Positions 31,997 to 44,250 of a stretch of DNA of 64,000 nt are shown here, piece after piece (position 1 is the stretch's first letter; every line of letters starts with the position of its first letter). Origin of the DNA: Triticum aestivum (lineage: Eukaryota > Streptophyta > Magnoliopsida > Poales > Poaceae); assembly GCF_018294505.1 (NCBI RefSeq), contig NC_057810.1, positions 209,826,113 through 209,890,112 on the forward strand. Direction: 5' to 3'. The position numbers and the translations under genes were made by a program. Below the pieces are notes generated by a model that saw only the letters and a program-made list of their open reading frames with translations, had not been told where the DNA came from and searched no databases.

Positions 31997-34900
31997 CTCG
32001 CCCGACCATAGGAGCCCCCTTGATTGTTGGCCGTTGTTGAGTCTAGAAGAAAACTATTTTGAGTCTTAGGATTATATATATCGGAGAGTAGGATTCTTTT
32101 TACTCCTCAGCCCCCTTCATCGCTCTGGTGAGGACTCCTAACATAGATGTTTTGTCTTTCCTCTCCTCAAATTTCACTAAATTTTTTTAGGATCACGCGG
32201 GTATCTTGGAATCGTTCCGATGGTTTTGTGATGAGAACATTGTTCTCGGTGCCTCCTGACATTTAGGGGTTGTGGCAGTGTCCCGGGGAGTTGAGCTCCG
32301 AGGTGTTGTCGTCACAATTTTATCGTTGCAGTTCTGGAATACCTGAGTTTTGCCGACATCAAAAATCTCTTTTATGCAGTTGTTGGTGAGATAACCTCGA
32401 CATCACCCAGTACTGGGGAGTTCGGGAGTATTGCCATAGCTCATATAACGGATGTTTTTAGAAGGTTGAGGTACACAATTTCTGAAGGTTTCTTGGTTAT
32501 GTGTTGATGGATGGATACATCTTGGATGTAGGCATTGTTAGTTTGGATGAGATATATTGCTTCCCCTGTATCCCCAACACCAGATTGCATAACCACAAAG
32601 TTTTGGGAGTTTTATAGGTGGGAACTCAAGTAGCTCCTAGAATATCTTTCCGACAGATGCATGATATGAGATTGGGGTTCGACGTCTAGTGGTACGCCTA
32701 TCCACGGTCATTTTTACAGTGGTCTCGTTGTGTCTTAAAGAGCCCTTGGCTATGCCGGTTCAGGGACACTTCGTATGTCATGTGCACCGCCTTGTACATG
32801 ATGGTGCTGTATGATCGAGCCCGTGTGGGCCCCACCATGAAAACTTCGGACGAAATCTCTATCATATGTTTGTTCCGGCTTATTCTGCAAGCCAAATCCT
32901 TTGTTTTGTTTTATTTGTGGTATTCGAGTTGCTTCGAAGTCAAATGTTGAATCCATACCTTTCCTAAACGGTGTTCTCATATTGCTATGTGAATACTAGT
33001 CCTTTTGATCATTGAGGTTGTCATGTTAATTCTTTTCCAACCGGTGTGCTTCTCTTCGAGATGATCCCATCATTCTCCCCATCCGCAAGATCAATTCTAA
33101 GTTTTCTCAACGGTGTTTGTTTCGTTCATCCCAAGTTGTCTTTGTTTTTCCCCACCCTCCCACCCTTTTCTTGAAGGACTCATTTATTTTAATCAAGAAT
33201 CCATTTATTCATGTGAAGTCACTTCACTCTTTTCAATCAATGTTCTGATCCGGTGATCCCTCGGGAAGATGCTCACGAGCTTCAAGTTTGTCATCCTTCG
33301 TTCTTTTTTCTTCTCCGGTGGATCCAATTCAAGCTTTCAGTGTTGATCATATTCCTTTCCTCGTGTCAAATGCTTTCTCATGCATGTGCACCTCTCAATC
33401 ACTCACCTCTTGCTATTCATTTGTTCCAGAGTGTTGAAGACATCTCGAAAGATCTGTGTTTCCATTCTCTATCTGTTCAAGTCATTTTGAGGTTTTTCTC
33501 TCACTCAAGCTATTTAATTCTACCGGTGCAATATCTATTTTAAGTAATCCTTCAACGATGGTTCTTTCGAGTGGGCCCTAACCCACAGGTCTTTTCCCAG
33601 AATCTTACCCGACTCTTCTAATTTCCCGGAGCTATTCTCAAATCCTTTTAGGAGTTTGACGTAAGAATGGATCCCATTAGTCAGATGCCTTTCCAAGATC
33701 GGTTTCAAACATTTTCATTGTTGGCTCAACCCCTTCGCTTTTCATTCTCCCGGAGTATCTCAGTAATTTTGGTGGTGTTTCTCGTCATCATTTGAAGATC
33801 GAAGAAGAGTTTTCCTCTAAATCTTGTCCATTTTCCTGGAGATTCATGGTGCGAGCTTGATGTTATCCTCTCAAATTGTTTTTCCAGTCGTGCAAATTAT
33901 TTTCATCCATCCGGAGCATTTCAGGAGTTGCTTTCTCTCTAGATCATCCGGAGGTCATCTTTTCGGAATATTTCTTCGCTCTAAGTTGTCGAATTCGTTC
34001 TCCAATTATTTTATATCCGTGCCCCTTCGCTCGTCTCAATATTCTTCTGGTGCTTCGTTCAAGTACTCTTTAATCAGCTCATGATCTCTTTGTTCTTTTG
34101 CATCTAAATCCCATCTAGCATATTTGTTCTTCTAATTCTTCCCAGTGATTCATTCTCTTTCATTAGTCATTTTCGAATTCTTACGGTGGTTCGTTCAAGA
34201 TTCTTTTTCCTTGTTTATGATATCAATTTATTCGTTCTTTCCAATACTACCGGTGGTTCATGAAGACTTTCTCAAGTTTTTGCTATGTTCCCCCTTAATC
34301 CTTTTTCAAGAAGAATAAGTAGTATGCCAAATCCATTGCTTGTCATCAATTTAATTTGATGAAGGATAAGCATATAATAAATCTTATTCTTATTTCATCG
34401 AGGTGATTCAATTCTTTTCTTCCGAAGATTGTTCATGATGAAGTAATTCACGGTTCTAGTGTTTCATCTTTTCCTTTTCCGGAGTTCCAAGTTTTCTCGG
34501 TTATATCGTTGCAAAGCTTCATCTAAATCATCGCAAGGCTTCACCTTGTGTTTTCAACTTCTCTTTTTTTTTATCATCCTTTTATTACCAGAGTTTTTCA
34601 TGGAGGCTCTACATGGTGGTTCGTCAAGGATTCTTTTCATTATTCAATTGTTCTTCAACATTTCTCTCGAAGTTATGACCCTCCAAGCTATACTCTAAAT
34701 AAACATGGTGCCCAACACATGTTTTGTTTTGAGGAGTTCAAGCATTCTTCATCTTGCATCCGAAGTGCAAGTATTCCTACCTTATCTTGTGAGATGGTGA
34801 TATGTCACTCTTGACAATTTCCTTCATGTTTCATGATTCATATGTTGTCAAGAATGAGGTATTTTAAATCCATTATTTTCTCTTTGTTCAAGAGATCTTT

Positions 34901-35714
34901 TCGACCAATCAACTTCTTCGTTGGAGTTATCTTGTGTCAGATTTCACCTAAAGCCTTTCCTTAAGGGTTGTTGCTATTTGTGGTGATTATGCATGACCCA
35001 AGCTTGCTCTTTATCCTCTTGGTGGAAGAAGTTTTCATCTCTTTGGTGCTCTCAATCAAATCAATGGTTTCCATTACTGGCCGGTTCTCACCTCATAGTC
35101 TTGAGATGTTTTCCATAAGCCCACTACAAGCTTATTCTTTTCGTTGTTGGTTTTGCAACAACTCCGTTCAATCCTTCTTTGTTAAGGATGCTTTCCAAGT
35201 TCATTTGTGGCAGAATATGTCTTTTTCTTTTCCGTCCCTTTATCCCAACAATCTAGCTTCTATTCTTTCGTTCCGGAGGCATTGTGATGTTGCTCTCTTC
35301 ACCCATCACCCCGTTTTTGTCAAGATCACGTTTTTTCATGCTTATCCTTTTAACCGGAGTGTTGTGTCATCTCTTCAAGTTCTTTTCATCTTATCAAGTT
35401 TTCCTTCTTCTTTCAGTTGGAGTGCTGCCCAAATTTTATCAATCTTATTCCTTCTCTATCTAGTTTTAACCGGAGTGGTTTCAATATCTATCTTATCACT
35501 AAATCTCTTGGTTCTCGTTGTATCCCTTGTTCCTCTTTTCTAACGGAGTATTTTCAACTTTGCTCATCTTTGTTGTATTCTTCCTTTCATTTTGCTCAAC
35601 CTCTCAAGGTTCTTTGGCTTTACTCTCTTGTCGAAGAAGCAACTTAGTTTACCTCTTATCTTCCTCTTTCTTTTCCCTTCGGTGCCATCCTAGATCTCAG
35701 GACGAGATCTCTTG

Positions 35715-35729
35715 TTAGTGGAGGAGTGT
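35715..35729 (+). other. Polypurine-tract region of LARD
   Basis: TAGTGGAGGAGTG immediately precedes the right LTR start (TGTAACG at 35730). This purine-rich tract is the expected primer for plus-strand synthesis. Confidence 0.75.
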
Positions 35730-38700
35730 TGTAACGCCCCGGATTCGATGCGCCAGGTGTCTGCCAGTTATTTGCCGTAGTTGCCACGTCATTTGCTTGC
35801 GTGTTGCATTTTATCATGTCATCACGTGCATTGCATTGCATACGTGTTCGTTTCTCGCATCCGAGCATTTTTCCCCGTTGTCCGTTTTGCAATCCGGCAC
35901 TCCCATGTCATCCGGCGTCCCCTTCTTGTCTCTTTTCGTGAGCGGGTTTTAAACATTCTTGGAATGGACCGAGGTTTGCCAAGCGGCCTTGGTACACCAC
36001 CGGTAGACCGCCTGTCAAGTTTCGTGTCATTTGGAGTCCGTTTGATACTCCAACGGTTAACCACGTAACCCGAAACCTCTCTGTCTTTGCAGCCCAACAC
36101 CCCCCAAAGTGGCCCAAAACCCAGCAAACTCCCCTCCATACTCTCGGTCATTCGATCACGATCGCGTGGCCGAAAACCGCACCTCATTTGGACTCTCCTA
36201 GCTCCCTCTACCTATAAATATGTGCCCCTCCCGAATTTTCCGCGCAGATGAAACCCTAGCCCTCCCCCTCCTCGCACCGCCGGACATGTCCGCCCGCAGC
36301 CGGACATGTCCGCTGCCTCCCGCAGCCAACCTCTCGCCGCCACGTCTCCCCGCCGCCGTCCTCCACCGCGCGCCGCCGCCGCGGCCCGAGGAAGCCCAGA
36401 TCGGGCCCGCCCCGGGCCAGATCGGGCCCGCCGCCGCCCGAGCCTCCCCAGATCCCGCCGTCGTCCTCCCGCCCGCGAGTCCGCCGCCCTCCGCCGCCGT
36501 TCGCCGGGGCGAGCGCCGCCCCAAGTCGCCTCCCCGCGCCCGCGGCCTCCAGCCGCCTCCTTCGCCGCCGGTGGTCGCCGCCGCCGCCTGTCGGCCTCGC
36601 CTCGCCTGCCTCTCCTCCTGCAGGCGCCTAGCACCGCTGGCCGCCGGACCGCGCCCCGCGGGCCCCCTCCTTGCTGAGAGCCGCCGCAGGACCTCCGCGG
36701 CGCGCCGCTCCAAGCTCGCCGCCGGCCGGATCCGGCCGTTGCCTCCCTGGCCTCCGCCGACCTCCCCTTCGTCTTCTCCGACACCTCCGGCGAACTCAGG
36801 CCAGATCCGCCGCCGCATCGTTTTCCGTGCCAGCCCAAGGTTGACCCCCGAAATTTCCCTAAGTCCCTGATATTTTGACATTTTATGCCTCTGTTCATTG
36901 CATCATAACTCCGCATCCGTGGCTCCATTTTGGGCGTGTAGCATATCAAAATGTTCGTCATGAGATGCTCTTCATTTAATTCCACTATGCTATGCTTGTT
37001 TGTGTCCATTTTAATGCCCGAATCATCATTGTAAGAGTGCTATATGATGTTATCTGCTGAAACTGTTACAACTTGGTGATTTGTCATTTTTGTTGCATTT
37101 TGTGTGTGCATCTTATGGGCATGAACTCTACATGTGTTTTGTACTACATCATGCCATCATTACATGGATGCCATCCATGTATTTTTGTGAGTTGTGTAGT
37201 GAGTGCATCAAGCTCGTGAAGTAGGATACTTCCTGTTGCTGTTTTGCTAGGCTGAATCTGATATATTGTGATGCTATGTAAACCTGCTTCTACAAGTCAT
37301 TCTATGCATAATCTGGAGATGTTCACTAAGGATGTTTTGTTATACATGTCATTTTCTATCCATTCATGCCCCTGGTTGCATTTATAGGCTGTTGTAGCTT
37401 GTTGTAATCTTGCTCTCAAGTTGCTAAATAATGTTGCTGTCAGCCTGTTAACATTAAGTTCAGTTTTGCCATGAGCTTTGCTAGTGATCCATGCACCCTA
37501 TGAACTTGTTCTTGCCATGTATAGCTTCATAAACATGTCTTCTTACTGTTAGTCACCTTGTCATGCCATGTATTGCTCTGTGGTGAGTTTTATAAGCTCA
37601 CCAACATGCCTACTTATCGTTGTTCCTGCCATGCCCTGTTTGCTGGATCTGTTAACGAAACTTGCCATATTTACATGGGTGCCATCATATCTTCTGATCC
37701 TTTTTGGCTCATGGTCAGTAAAGGACTTTTGTTCTATGCAATTAGTAGGTTCATTCCATGCCTTTGTTTGCCATGATAAAATCCTGTAACATGTTGTTTG
37801 ATAGCTCTAAACATTGCAACCTCATGTTATTTCTGCTAAGTCTGAAACTGTTAGTATTTGCAATCTTGCCATGTCTTTTTGAGCATGTTCTATTGTTTTC
37901 TGGAGATAGCTCAGTGTTCATGTTTTGTTATGCTTTATCTGTACATAATGTCCATGCCTTTTGTTTTTATGTTAAGGTGCTATAGCATGTTGTTTTGATG
38001 CTTGCAAGATGCCTAGTTGCTGTTTTGGACAACTTGTCCTTTAAACTTGTATAGAGCGTATGTGTTGAACCGTTGCTCCGTTTTGAGTGTGCTCTATATG
38101 AAACTTGCTTGATTTTGCATGTAGCTTCATATTATCATGTTGCATCCTTGTTTGAGGTGTTTGCTTGATGTTTCTATGCATTTTGCATCAATGCCATGTT
38201 TAACTTGCTTTGCTCATATCTTCTAGTCCGTAGCTCCGAACTAAATGAACTTTATATGTAACTTGACTAGAATCTCGTGTAGATCCTCTTGGTGCTCCTT
38301 AACTTGCTGTTTAACAACTTGAACTTAAGGTTTATTCAGATCTGGACCAATTTCAAAACTTGCATATGAGGACTTACCGGAATTGTTATATGTTGTTTCC
38401 GGCCTCATTTAAACTTTCTTTGATGTGTTGCTCTTGTATGCATCATCCCTTGCCATGAGTAGCTTCATGTAGCCTTGTCATGCATCATGCTTGGTTGTGC
38501 ATCATGTCTTGTATATGTGTGGTGTGTTTACCATGTTGTGTGCTTCTCCCAGTAGTTCCTGTTTTGTTACGATCGTGAGGATTCGTTCGTCTACGCTTGG
38601 TTCGTCTTCATGGCTTCATCTTCTTCATGGACTCATTCTTCTTCCTAGCGGGATTTCAGGAAAGATGACCGTCACCTTGGATCTCACTACTATCGTTGCT

Positions 38701-40256
38701 ATGCTAGTTGCTTCGTTCTATCGCTATGCTGCGCTACCTATCTTTTGCTCTTCAAGCCTCCCAAATTGCCATGTCAGCCTCTAACCTTTTTCACCTTTCC
38801 TAGCAAACCGTTGTTTGGCTATTTTCCGCATTGCTCAGCCCCTCTTATAGCGTTGTTAGTTGCAGGTGAAGTTGAAGATTGCTCCATGGTGGACAGGATT
38901 ATGTTGGGATATCATAATATCTCTTATTTAATTAATGCATCTATATACTTGGTAAAGGGTGGAAGGCTCGGCCTTATGCCTGGTGTTTTGTTCCACTCTT
39001 GCCGCCCTAGTTTCCGTTATATCGGTATTATCTTCCCGGATTTTGCGTTCCTTACGCGGTTGGGTGATTTATGGGACCCCCTTGACAGTTCGCTTTGAAT
39101 AAAACTCCTCCAGCAAGGCCTAACCTTGGTTTTACCATTTGCCTCACCACCACCTACTTTTCCCTTGGGAGTCACTCTCTCGAGGGTCATCTTTTTTCTG
39201 CCCCCCCGGGCCAATGCTTCTCTAAGTGTTGGTCCGAACCAGAGCCCTTTGCAGCGCCCCCTCAGGGAAACTTGAGGTCTGGTTTTAGTTGTACGGATTG
39301 CTCATTCGGTGTTGCCCTGAGAACGAGATATGTGCAACTCCTATCGGGATGTCGGTGCATCGGGCGGTCTTGCTGGTCTTGTTTTACCATTGTCGAAATG
39401 TCTTGTAAACCGGGATTCCGAGTCTGATCGGGTCTTCCTAGGAGAAGGAATATCCTTCATTGACCGTGAGAGCTTGTGATGGGCTAAGTTGGGACACCCC
39501 TGCAGGGTATAAACTTTCGAAAGCCGTGCATGCGGTTATGTGGCAGATGGGAATTTGTTAATGTCCGGTTGTAGATAACTTGACACCAGATCCGAATTAA
39601 AACACATCAACCGCGTGTGTAGCCGTGATGGTCTCTTTTCGGTGGAGTCCGGGAAGTGAACACAGTTTTGGGTTATGTTTGACGTAAGTAGGAGTTCTGG
39701 ATCACTTCTTGATCATTGCTAGCTTCACGACCGTTCCGTTTTCTATCTTCTCGCTCTTATTTGCATATGTTAGCCATCATATATGCTTAGTCGCTGCTGC
39801 AACCTCACCACTTTACCCATTCCTTTCCCTTTAAGCTTTGCTAGTCTTGATATCATGATAATGGGATTGCTGAGTCCTCGTGGCTCACAGATTACTACAA
39901 CAACAGTTGCAGGTACAGGTTGTGCGATGATCATGACGCGAGAGCGATGATTGCTTGTTTTGGAGTTCTTCTTCTGCTTCTTCTTTTATCAGGGGATAGG
40001 TTCCAGGTCGGCAGCCTGGGCTAGCAGGGTGGATGTTGTTTGAGTTTCTGTTTGTGTTTCATCCGTAGTCGGATGGTGCTCTTATGTATGATGATGTTGT
40101 ATTGGTGTGGCATTGTATGCCTTTTATATGTATCCCCATTCATTATGTAATGTTGATGTAATGATATCCACCTTACAAAAGCGTTTCAATATGCGGGTCT
40201 ATCTTTGGTGGGACCTTCGAATTCCTTTTGGATAGGGTCACATATTGGGCGTGACA
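35730..40256 (+). repeat. Right LTR of LARD
   Basis: Co-linear with the left LTR, with scattered substitutions and small indels. The duplicated GGACATGTCCGC motif (36282-36313), TATAAATA (36213) and the GC-rich block (36240-36840) are all retained. The GC-rich block is a little shorter near its end than in the left LTR, which shifts the frames. Confidence 0.92.
36213..36220 (+). promoter_or_regulatory. TATA box in right LARD LTR
   Basis: TATAAATA, the same position and context as in the left LTR. Transcription from here could read out into 40262 and beyond. Confidence 0.65.
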
Positions 40257-40261
40257 CCACG

Positions 40262-42055
40262 CCTCCCACATGACCATGGCCACGGGCAACACCTAACCAC
40301 GGGCTCTGCCCAAGAGCTCCGCAGAGCCACCACCAGGGCCGCCGCCCTGGCATCCAAGACCTGGACACCAGCTCACTCGAGACCCACCGCTACCCCAACC
40401 AAAGATACAAGCGGAAAGGAACCGCTGTTTGCACCCCTGGGCTTCCCCCAACGCTGAAACCCAAAGGGCGGACAAAATTGGCCTCCATCAACCCGTCCTG
40501 CTGCCAGGCGCGAGACGAGCACGGTCCTGCTACCGGGCGCGAGACGAGGTCGGTCCTGCTGCCGGGCGTGAGACAAGGTGGGTCCTGCTGCCGGGCGCGA
40601 GAAGAGCTCGGTCCTGCTGCCGAGCGCGAGACGAGCGATGGACCGCAGTCGGGGGAGGGCCGAACCTTCGACGAAGGCAGCAGCCAGACGACGAGGAGAG
40701 TGCCGAAGGTCGAAATGGGCCGCCTACAGACGAGCCGACGCCAGAAAGCCAGCCGCCGCCCTAGTTGACCCGTCGAGCTGCCGTGGAGCCGTCACGGTGA
40801 AGCCACCCCGACGCCGCCGTCCACAGCTGGGACCGTAGCCACGCCAGGCCAGGGCCCCAAGCCCGCACCGCCGGTCGAAAAAAGGGCGGAATCTGGCTGG
40901 CACACATCACCACCACCGCCACCATGCCGATGATGCCGTCAAGGCCTCCACCACATGCAACCGCCCTGCCACCCACGCGGCCCAGGACGGCCAGCACTGC
41001 CGCAACTCGCCGACGGTGTGTGCCCATCATATCCGAGCAAAGATGCCCCGATCCACGCCAAAATGGCCAGCCGCCGCTCCTCCACCGCGAGGAAGATAGA
41101 GAGGAGGGGGCGGCCGCTCACTGGGTCCACCACCCTAACATCCAGTGCCGCCGCACTGCAAAAGAGGCCAGAGGGCCAGATTCGTGGTGGCGCGCAGCTC
41201 CACGACACACGCCTCGCCGTCCAGGCCGGCCTCCGCACGCGACCAGAGAGAAAGGCCCGCCGCCGCCGGCAGTCGCACGGGCTTTGTCCGACGGGGGCGT
41301 CCGACGACGGCGAGGGGGAGGGAGTAGGAGGGGGTGGCGGCGGCGGCGGGGTTAGGTCACACGAGCTGCCCCCCTAGAGAGCGACACGTGTGTGTGGGTG
41401 TGTGGGGTGTGGGGGGGGGGAGCCCTAGAGGGAGGCTTCGAGAGCGCTAGCATTGAGAGTTGCAGTACGGTTCCCTGACCCAGTAAAGAGCCTTTTCCTC
41501 GTTCTCGTCTCAGGTGGCCACCATGGTGGTGGAAACAGATGGGAGGAGAGGATTAGTTTTAGTTTTCGCCAATAGGAAAGGAGCACATCTACTGGTGACG
41601 ACAGAGGAGGTACGATGCCTATTGATGCCTCTAGGCAGCGGCGACTAGCAGCAGGTCATCAAAGTGAAGCTGTTGTATCTTCTGGCCGAATGGCGGCCGT
41701 TCGGAACTTCGGTGACTGTGGATCGATGTCGACTCCTCTTTTTCCTCCCGGCCTTAGCCATAAGGGGAGGCGGTGCAATCTGTGCTTGGAGTCTTTCATC
41801 CTCTCCTCTAGTTTCATCTGGAGTTGGCGGCATGGAGGCGGGCTAGCCATCCCAAGTGGTGCGTCCTCGGCGACGGCGAGCTCCTATCCGAGCAAAATTT
41901 GTCTTTTGGACCCAATTGTAATTTTGTATTCCAATTTGGGGTCCTCTTTGCATATGTTATTGACATGCTCGTCATTTTCTTTCTGTTGGAGTCCCGTACT
42001 GAGCTTTTTCAGGCTCTAGGTCCTTCCGGACGCATCCTCGTTAAAAAAACATAGG
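40262..42055. other. GC-rich repeat DNA, right part, after LARD
   Basis: This continues the sequence interrupted at 27426. It contains a 29-bp tandem repeat (40495-40639). The remainder to about 41480 is very GC-rich with overlapping spurious frames on both strands. 41500-42053 ends GTTAAAAAAACAT, which could be the A-rich tail of a non-LTR element, but no reverse-transcriptase text is visible. I recognise no host gene. Confidence 0.35.
40495..40639. repeat. 29-bp tandem repeat, five copies
   Basis: Units start GTCCTGCTGCCGGGCGCGAG at 40495, 40524, 40553, 40582 and 40611, each 29 bp with a few substitutions. The unit is not a multiple of three, so successive copies are read in different frames. 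This argues against a protein repeat. Confidence 0.9.
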
Positions 42056-42272
42056 TTAATCAACTACGTAGCAGTTTTCCATATTTATTTTTTTGCAAAC
42101 ATCAGCTTTCCTGTCTGTTCTCTACCAGAATGATCACGGAAATTTAGAGGAGTATTTTTTCAGAAGTTATCCTTAAAAGACAACCAAGTCTCTCAAATAT
42201 ACTCAAACGCCACGTCTAAAGATTTTCGGTTGCTCCACACTCCAAACTCCGTCGCCCTCGATTCCGACCGGA
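42056..42272. other. Short unassigned stretch upstream of NAM-like pseudogene
   Basis: AT-rich (TATTTATTTTTTTGC, 42083 on) and without recognised signals. It may be the old promoter of the pseudogene that follows. Confidence 0.3.
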
Positions 42273-44250
42273 ATGGAACCAGAAGGTGACTCTGCTACCC
42301 CATCGGCCACTGCCGCCAGCTCGCCGCAGCCAGAATCACCCCCACCCCCCGTCGTCGCCCGTGTCGAGGAAGAGATTGGGGACAAAAGCCTTGCTCGAGA
42401 CAGACAGCAAATGGACGACGAAGTTAAAGATTGGTAGCAAGGCCCCAACAACCGTGATGATGCTCGGTGCCCTATAGCTTCTCCGACCGGTGGCAAGCGG
42501 GCGAGGAAGTCAACGTAGGTGAAGAAGAAGAAAGCAGGCACGCAAACGGTTTGCCTACACCACCTCCTTCTCGTCCAGTGGCTCGTAGCCCCACTTCAGC
42601 CACCCCTACACCTCCTCCTCCAGCGCGTTTGGCCGCCACAACCATGACCGAGGGCCATGGTCGCCAAGTGCTCGATGATATGCCAGATAGGTAATTTTTT
42701 TGCCTTTTCTTTTTTGGTTGACAGATTGATATGATTGTTTGTGACCATGGAGTTTGAGCTTGTTGTTGTTGAATGTAGTGTGGAGGGGGGGGGGGGTGTT
42801 GCAATCTTCATGTCTCAATTACATTTGTCACACATCCAAGGCCTCTAGTGGTAGGTATGCTCCAAAAGAACATGTTGATGAGAGTGATGATCCCGATGTG
42901 GAGGAGGTCACGTGGATACTCAATCAAGCACCGAGAGGACACAAAACTACTCCCAAGATCAGGACATTGCTCTGTGCCATGCTTGTATGAATGCGTCGCT
43001 TGATGCATCGGTTGGCACAGATCAAACAAAGGAGAGATATTGGAGTAGTATTGAAGACTCCTATTGCAACACCATGACAGTCTCATCCAACCACACTCAA
43101 GACTCTCATGGACACCGTCTGGCACCATCCAAGAGCAATGCAACCGGTGGTCCAGTTGTATTGGTCAAGTCAACCATGCACCATTGAGTCGGAAATTCAC
43201 ACGGGCACGCAGGTGTGGGGGCATGCACCTGCCAAGTCCTGCCCGGCCGCTTGATTGTCTTGCGATTCGTGAAGTAGTTGGATCCCACACGAGGGCATGA
43301 TAAGTTTTAAGTTTTAATAGTTGAAACTTACGATTTTGCATCTGAAAATCTGATTTACTCGATCGCGAGTATCAAGTTTCAGAATTGAAACTTTAAGCGG
43401 GTTTTTTATCGGTCACGGGTACTGAAGTCGTGATTTTATCAAACGCATACACTAAGTTTAAAGAGTTGAAAGTTAACAATTTTTTTCAAAAATTTGTCAA
43501 AACATATTGAAAATAGATATTATTTGAAAGCCCTCATTACAAAAAATGCCAATACATTTTTTTGATTTTAAAATCGCCTTCAGCAACAAGTACACCTATG
43601 AAATAATAGGTTAGTACGAAAACATAACTTAATTTGAAATTTTTATTCAATAGATATGAAAGTTTGAACATTTAAAGCCAAAAGAAAAAGCATGTGCAAG
43701 GGACTAAGTGCCCCTGCACATGCGTGCCCCAAATCGCCCCCACCATCGAGTGGGTGTGAATCAAGGGGTAGCCTATCATCCAAGCCCTATAAAAGCAACA
43801 CAACAAGAATAACGATGGCAAGGCCTTCACATTGCACCATTGCTACAAGGAACTAGTTGGCAATGAGAAGTGGATCCGAAGGAACTTTGAGACCACACCA
43901 AAGTGATCACGGATTAACATATCCACTGAAGCCGGTGACGAGGAGGATAAAAATCCATACAAAAGGTTGGATGGGCCAAATCTTCAAAAAGAGAGGAATA
44001 ACCATGGATGCGTCGGTGTCTATAAGGAGGAGATTTGTGCTATGATTGAGACCAAAAGTACATTGGTGGCCGAATGCAAAGAAGAGAAGGTGGCAAGGTG
44101 GAACGAGCTCATGTGCTTGGAGCAAGAGAAGTCGATATCAAAGTTGGCGGCTATTGAGTGGAAGATGAAGGCGGAGGAGCGTAGGAATGCTCTCGAGGAG
44201 GAGAGGCTTGCAAAAGGAAGAAGGCCAAAGAGAGGACTATCATGTTAATG
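42273..44250 (+). pseudogene. MYB/SANT-like, NAM-associated C-terminal family gene, broken
   Basis: The N-terminal frame from ATG 42273 (MEPEGDSATPSA …) stops after about 55 codons. 42912-43187 reads DQDIALCHACMNASLDASVGTDQTKERYW … IEDSYCN, the SANT-like half of plant glutathione-S-transferase-T3-like/NAM-associated proteins. The downstream piece of the same half (RWSSCIGQVNHAP) is in another frame (43064-43300). After an inserted MITE, 43800-44248 gives FTLHHCYKELVGNEKW in one frame and the coiled end (EEKVARWNELMCLEQEKS … WKMKAEERRNALEEERLAKGRR) in another. These genes are abundant and often come from PIF/Harbinger transposons, whose second protein binds DNA. At least three frameshifts make it non-functional. 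42690 (GATAG|GTAATT) may be an old splice donor. Confidence 0.75.
43189..43740. mobile_element. Mutator-like MITE inside the NAM-like pseudogene
   Basis: Inverted ends: GGGCACGCAGGTGTGGGGGC near 43203 and the complement of GCCCCTGCACATGCGTGCCCC (43710-43730). The middle is AT-rich and non-coding. The flanking pseudogene text CACCATTGAG (43179-43188) is nearly repeated as CACCATCGAG (43741-43750), consistent with a 9-10 bp duplication as made by Mutator-type elements. The exact ends are uncertain by about 15 bp. Confidence 0.6.

Larger units (their letters stand above)
31982..35729 (+). other. Non-coding internal domain of LARD
   Basis: The + strand is T-rich, with variants of a phrase like CCGGTGGTTCATTCAAG or CCGGAG recurring roughly every 60-100 bases between about 33250 and 35530. 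The longest frame (34968-35543, 191 codons) is Phe/Ser/Leu-rich with no motif, as expected for T-rich DNA. Published LARDs have conserved RNA structure here and no proteins. I infer the same role: packaging or replication signals. Confidence 0.8.
27432..40256 (+). mobile_element. Complete LARD-type non-autonomous LTR retrotransposon (12.8 kb)
   Basis: LTRs of 4550 bp (27432-31981) and 4527 bp (35730-40256) start TGTAACACCCC/TGTAACGCCCC and end GGGCGTGACA. A perfect duplication CCACG borders the element (27427-27431, 40257-40261). The 3748-bp internal domain (31982-35729) has a primer site and a purine tract but no gag, protease, reverse transcriptase, RNase H or integrase text. These sizes and the lack of coding match large retrotransposon derivatives (LARDs) such as barley Sukkula and wheat Erika. 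In a sample of about 200 bases near the LTR start I counted about 8 differences, so it is a fairly young insertion. It would need proteins from an autonomous Gypsy element. Confidence 0.93.

Noticed and set aside
34968..35543. 191-codon frame in LARD internal domain
   Set aside because: Phe/Ser/Leu-rich text is expected from T-rich DNA. No motif, and not supported as a gene.
36198..37009. Frames of 227 and 265 codons on the - strand, and 196-216 codons on the + strand
   Set aside because: They lie in the GC-rich block of the LARD LTR, where all phases are open. The left LTR copy does not preserve the - strand frames equally. No domain is seen.
40495..40639. CRISPR-like array
   Set aside because: The 29-bp units are contiguous, without unique spacers, in plant repeat DNA. 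It is a minisatellite.
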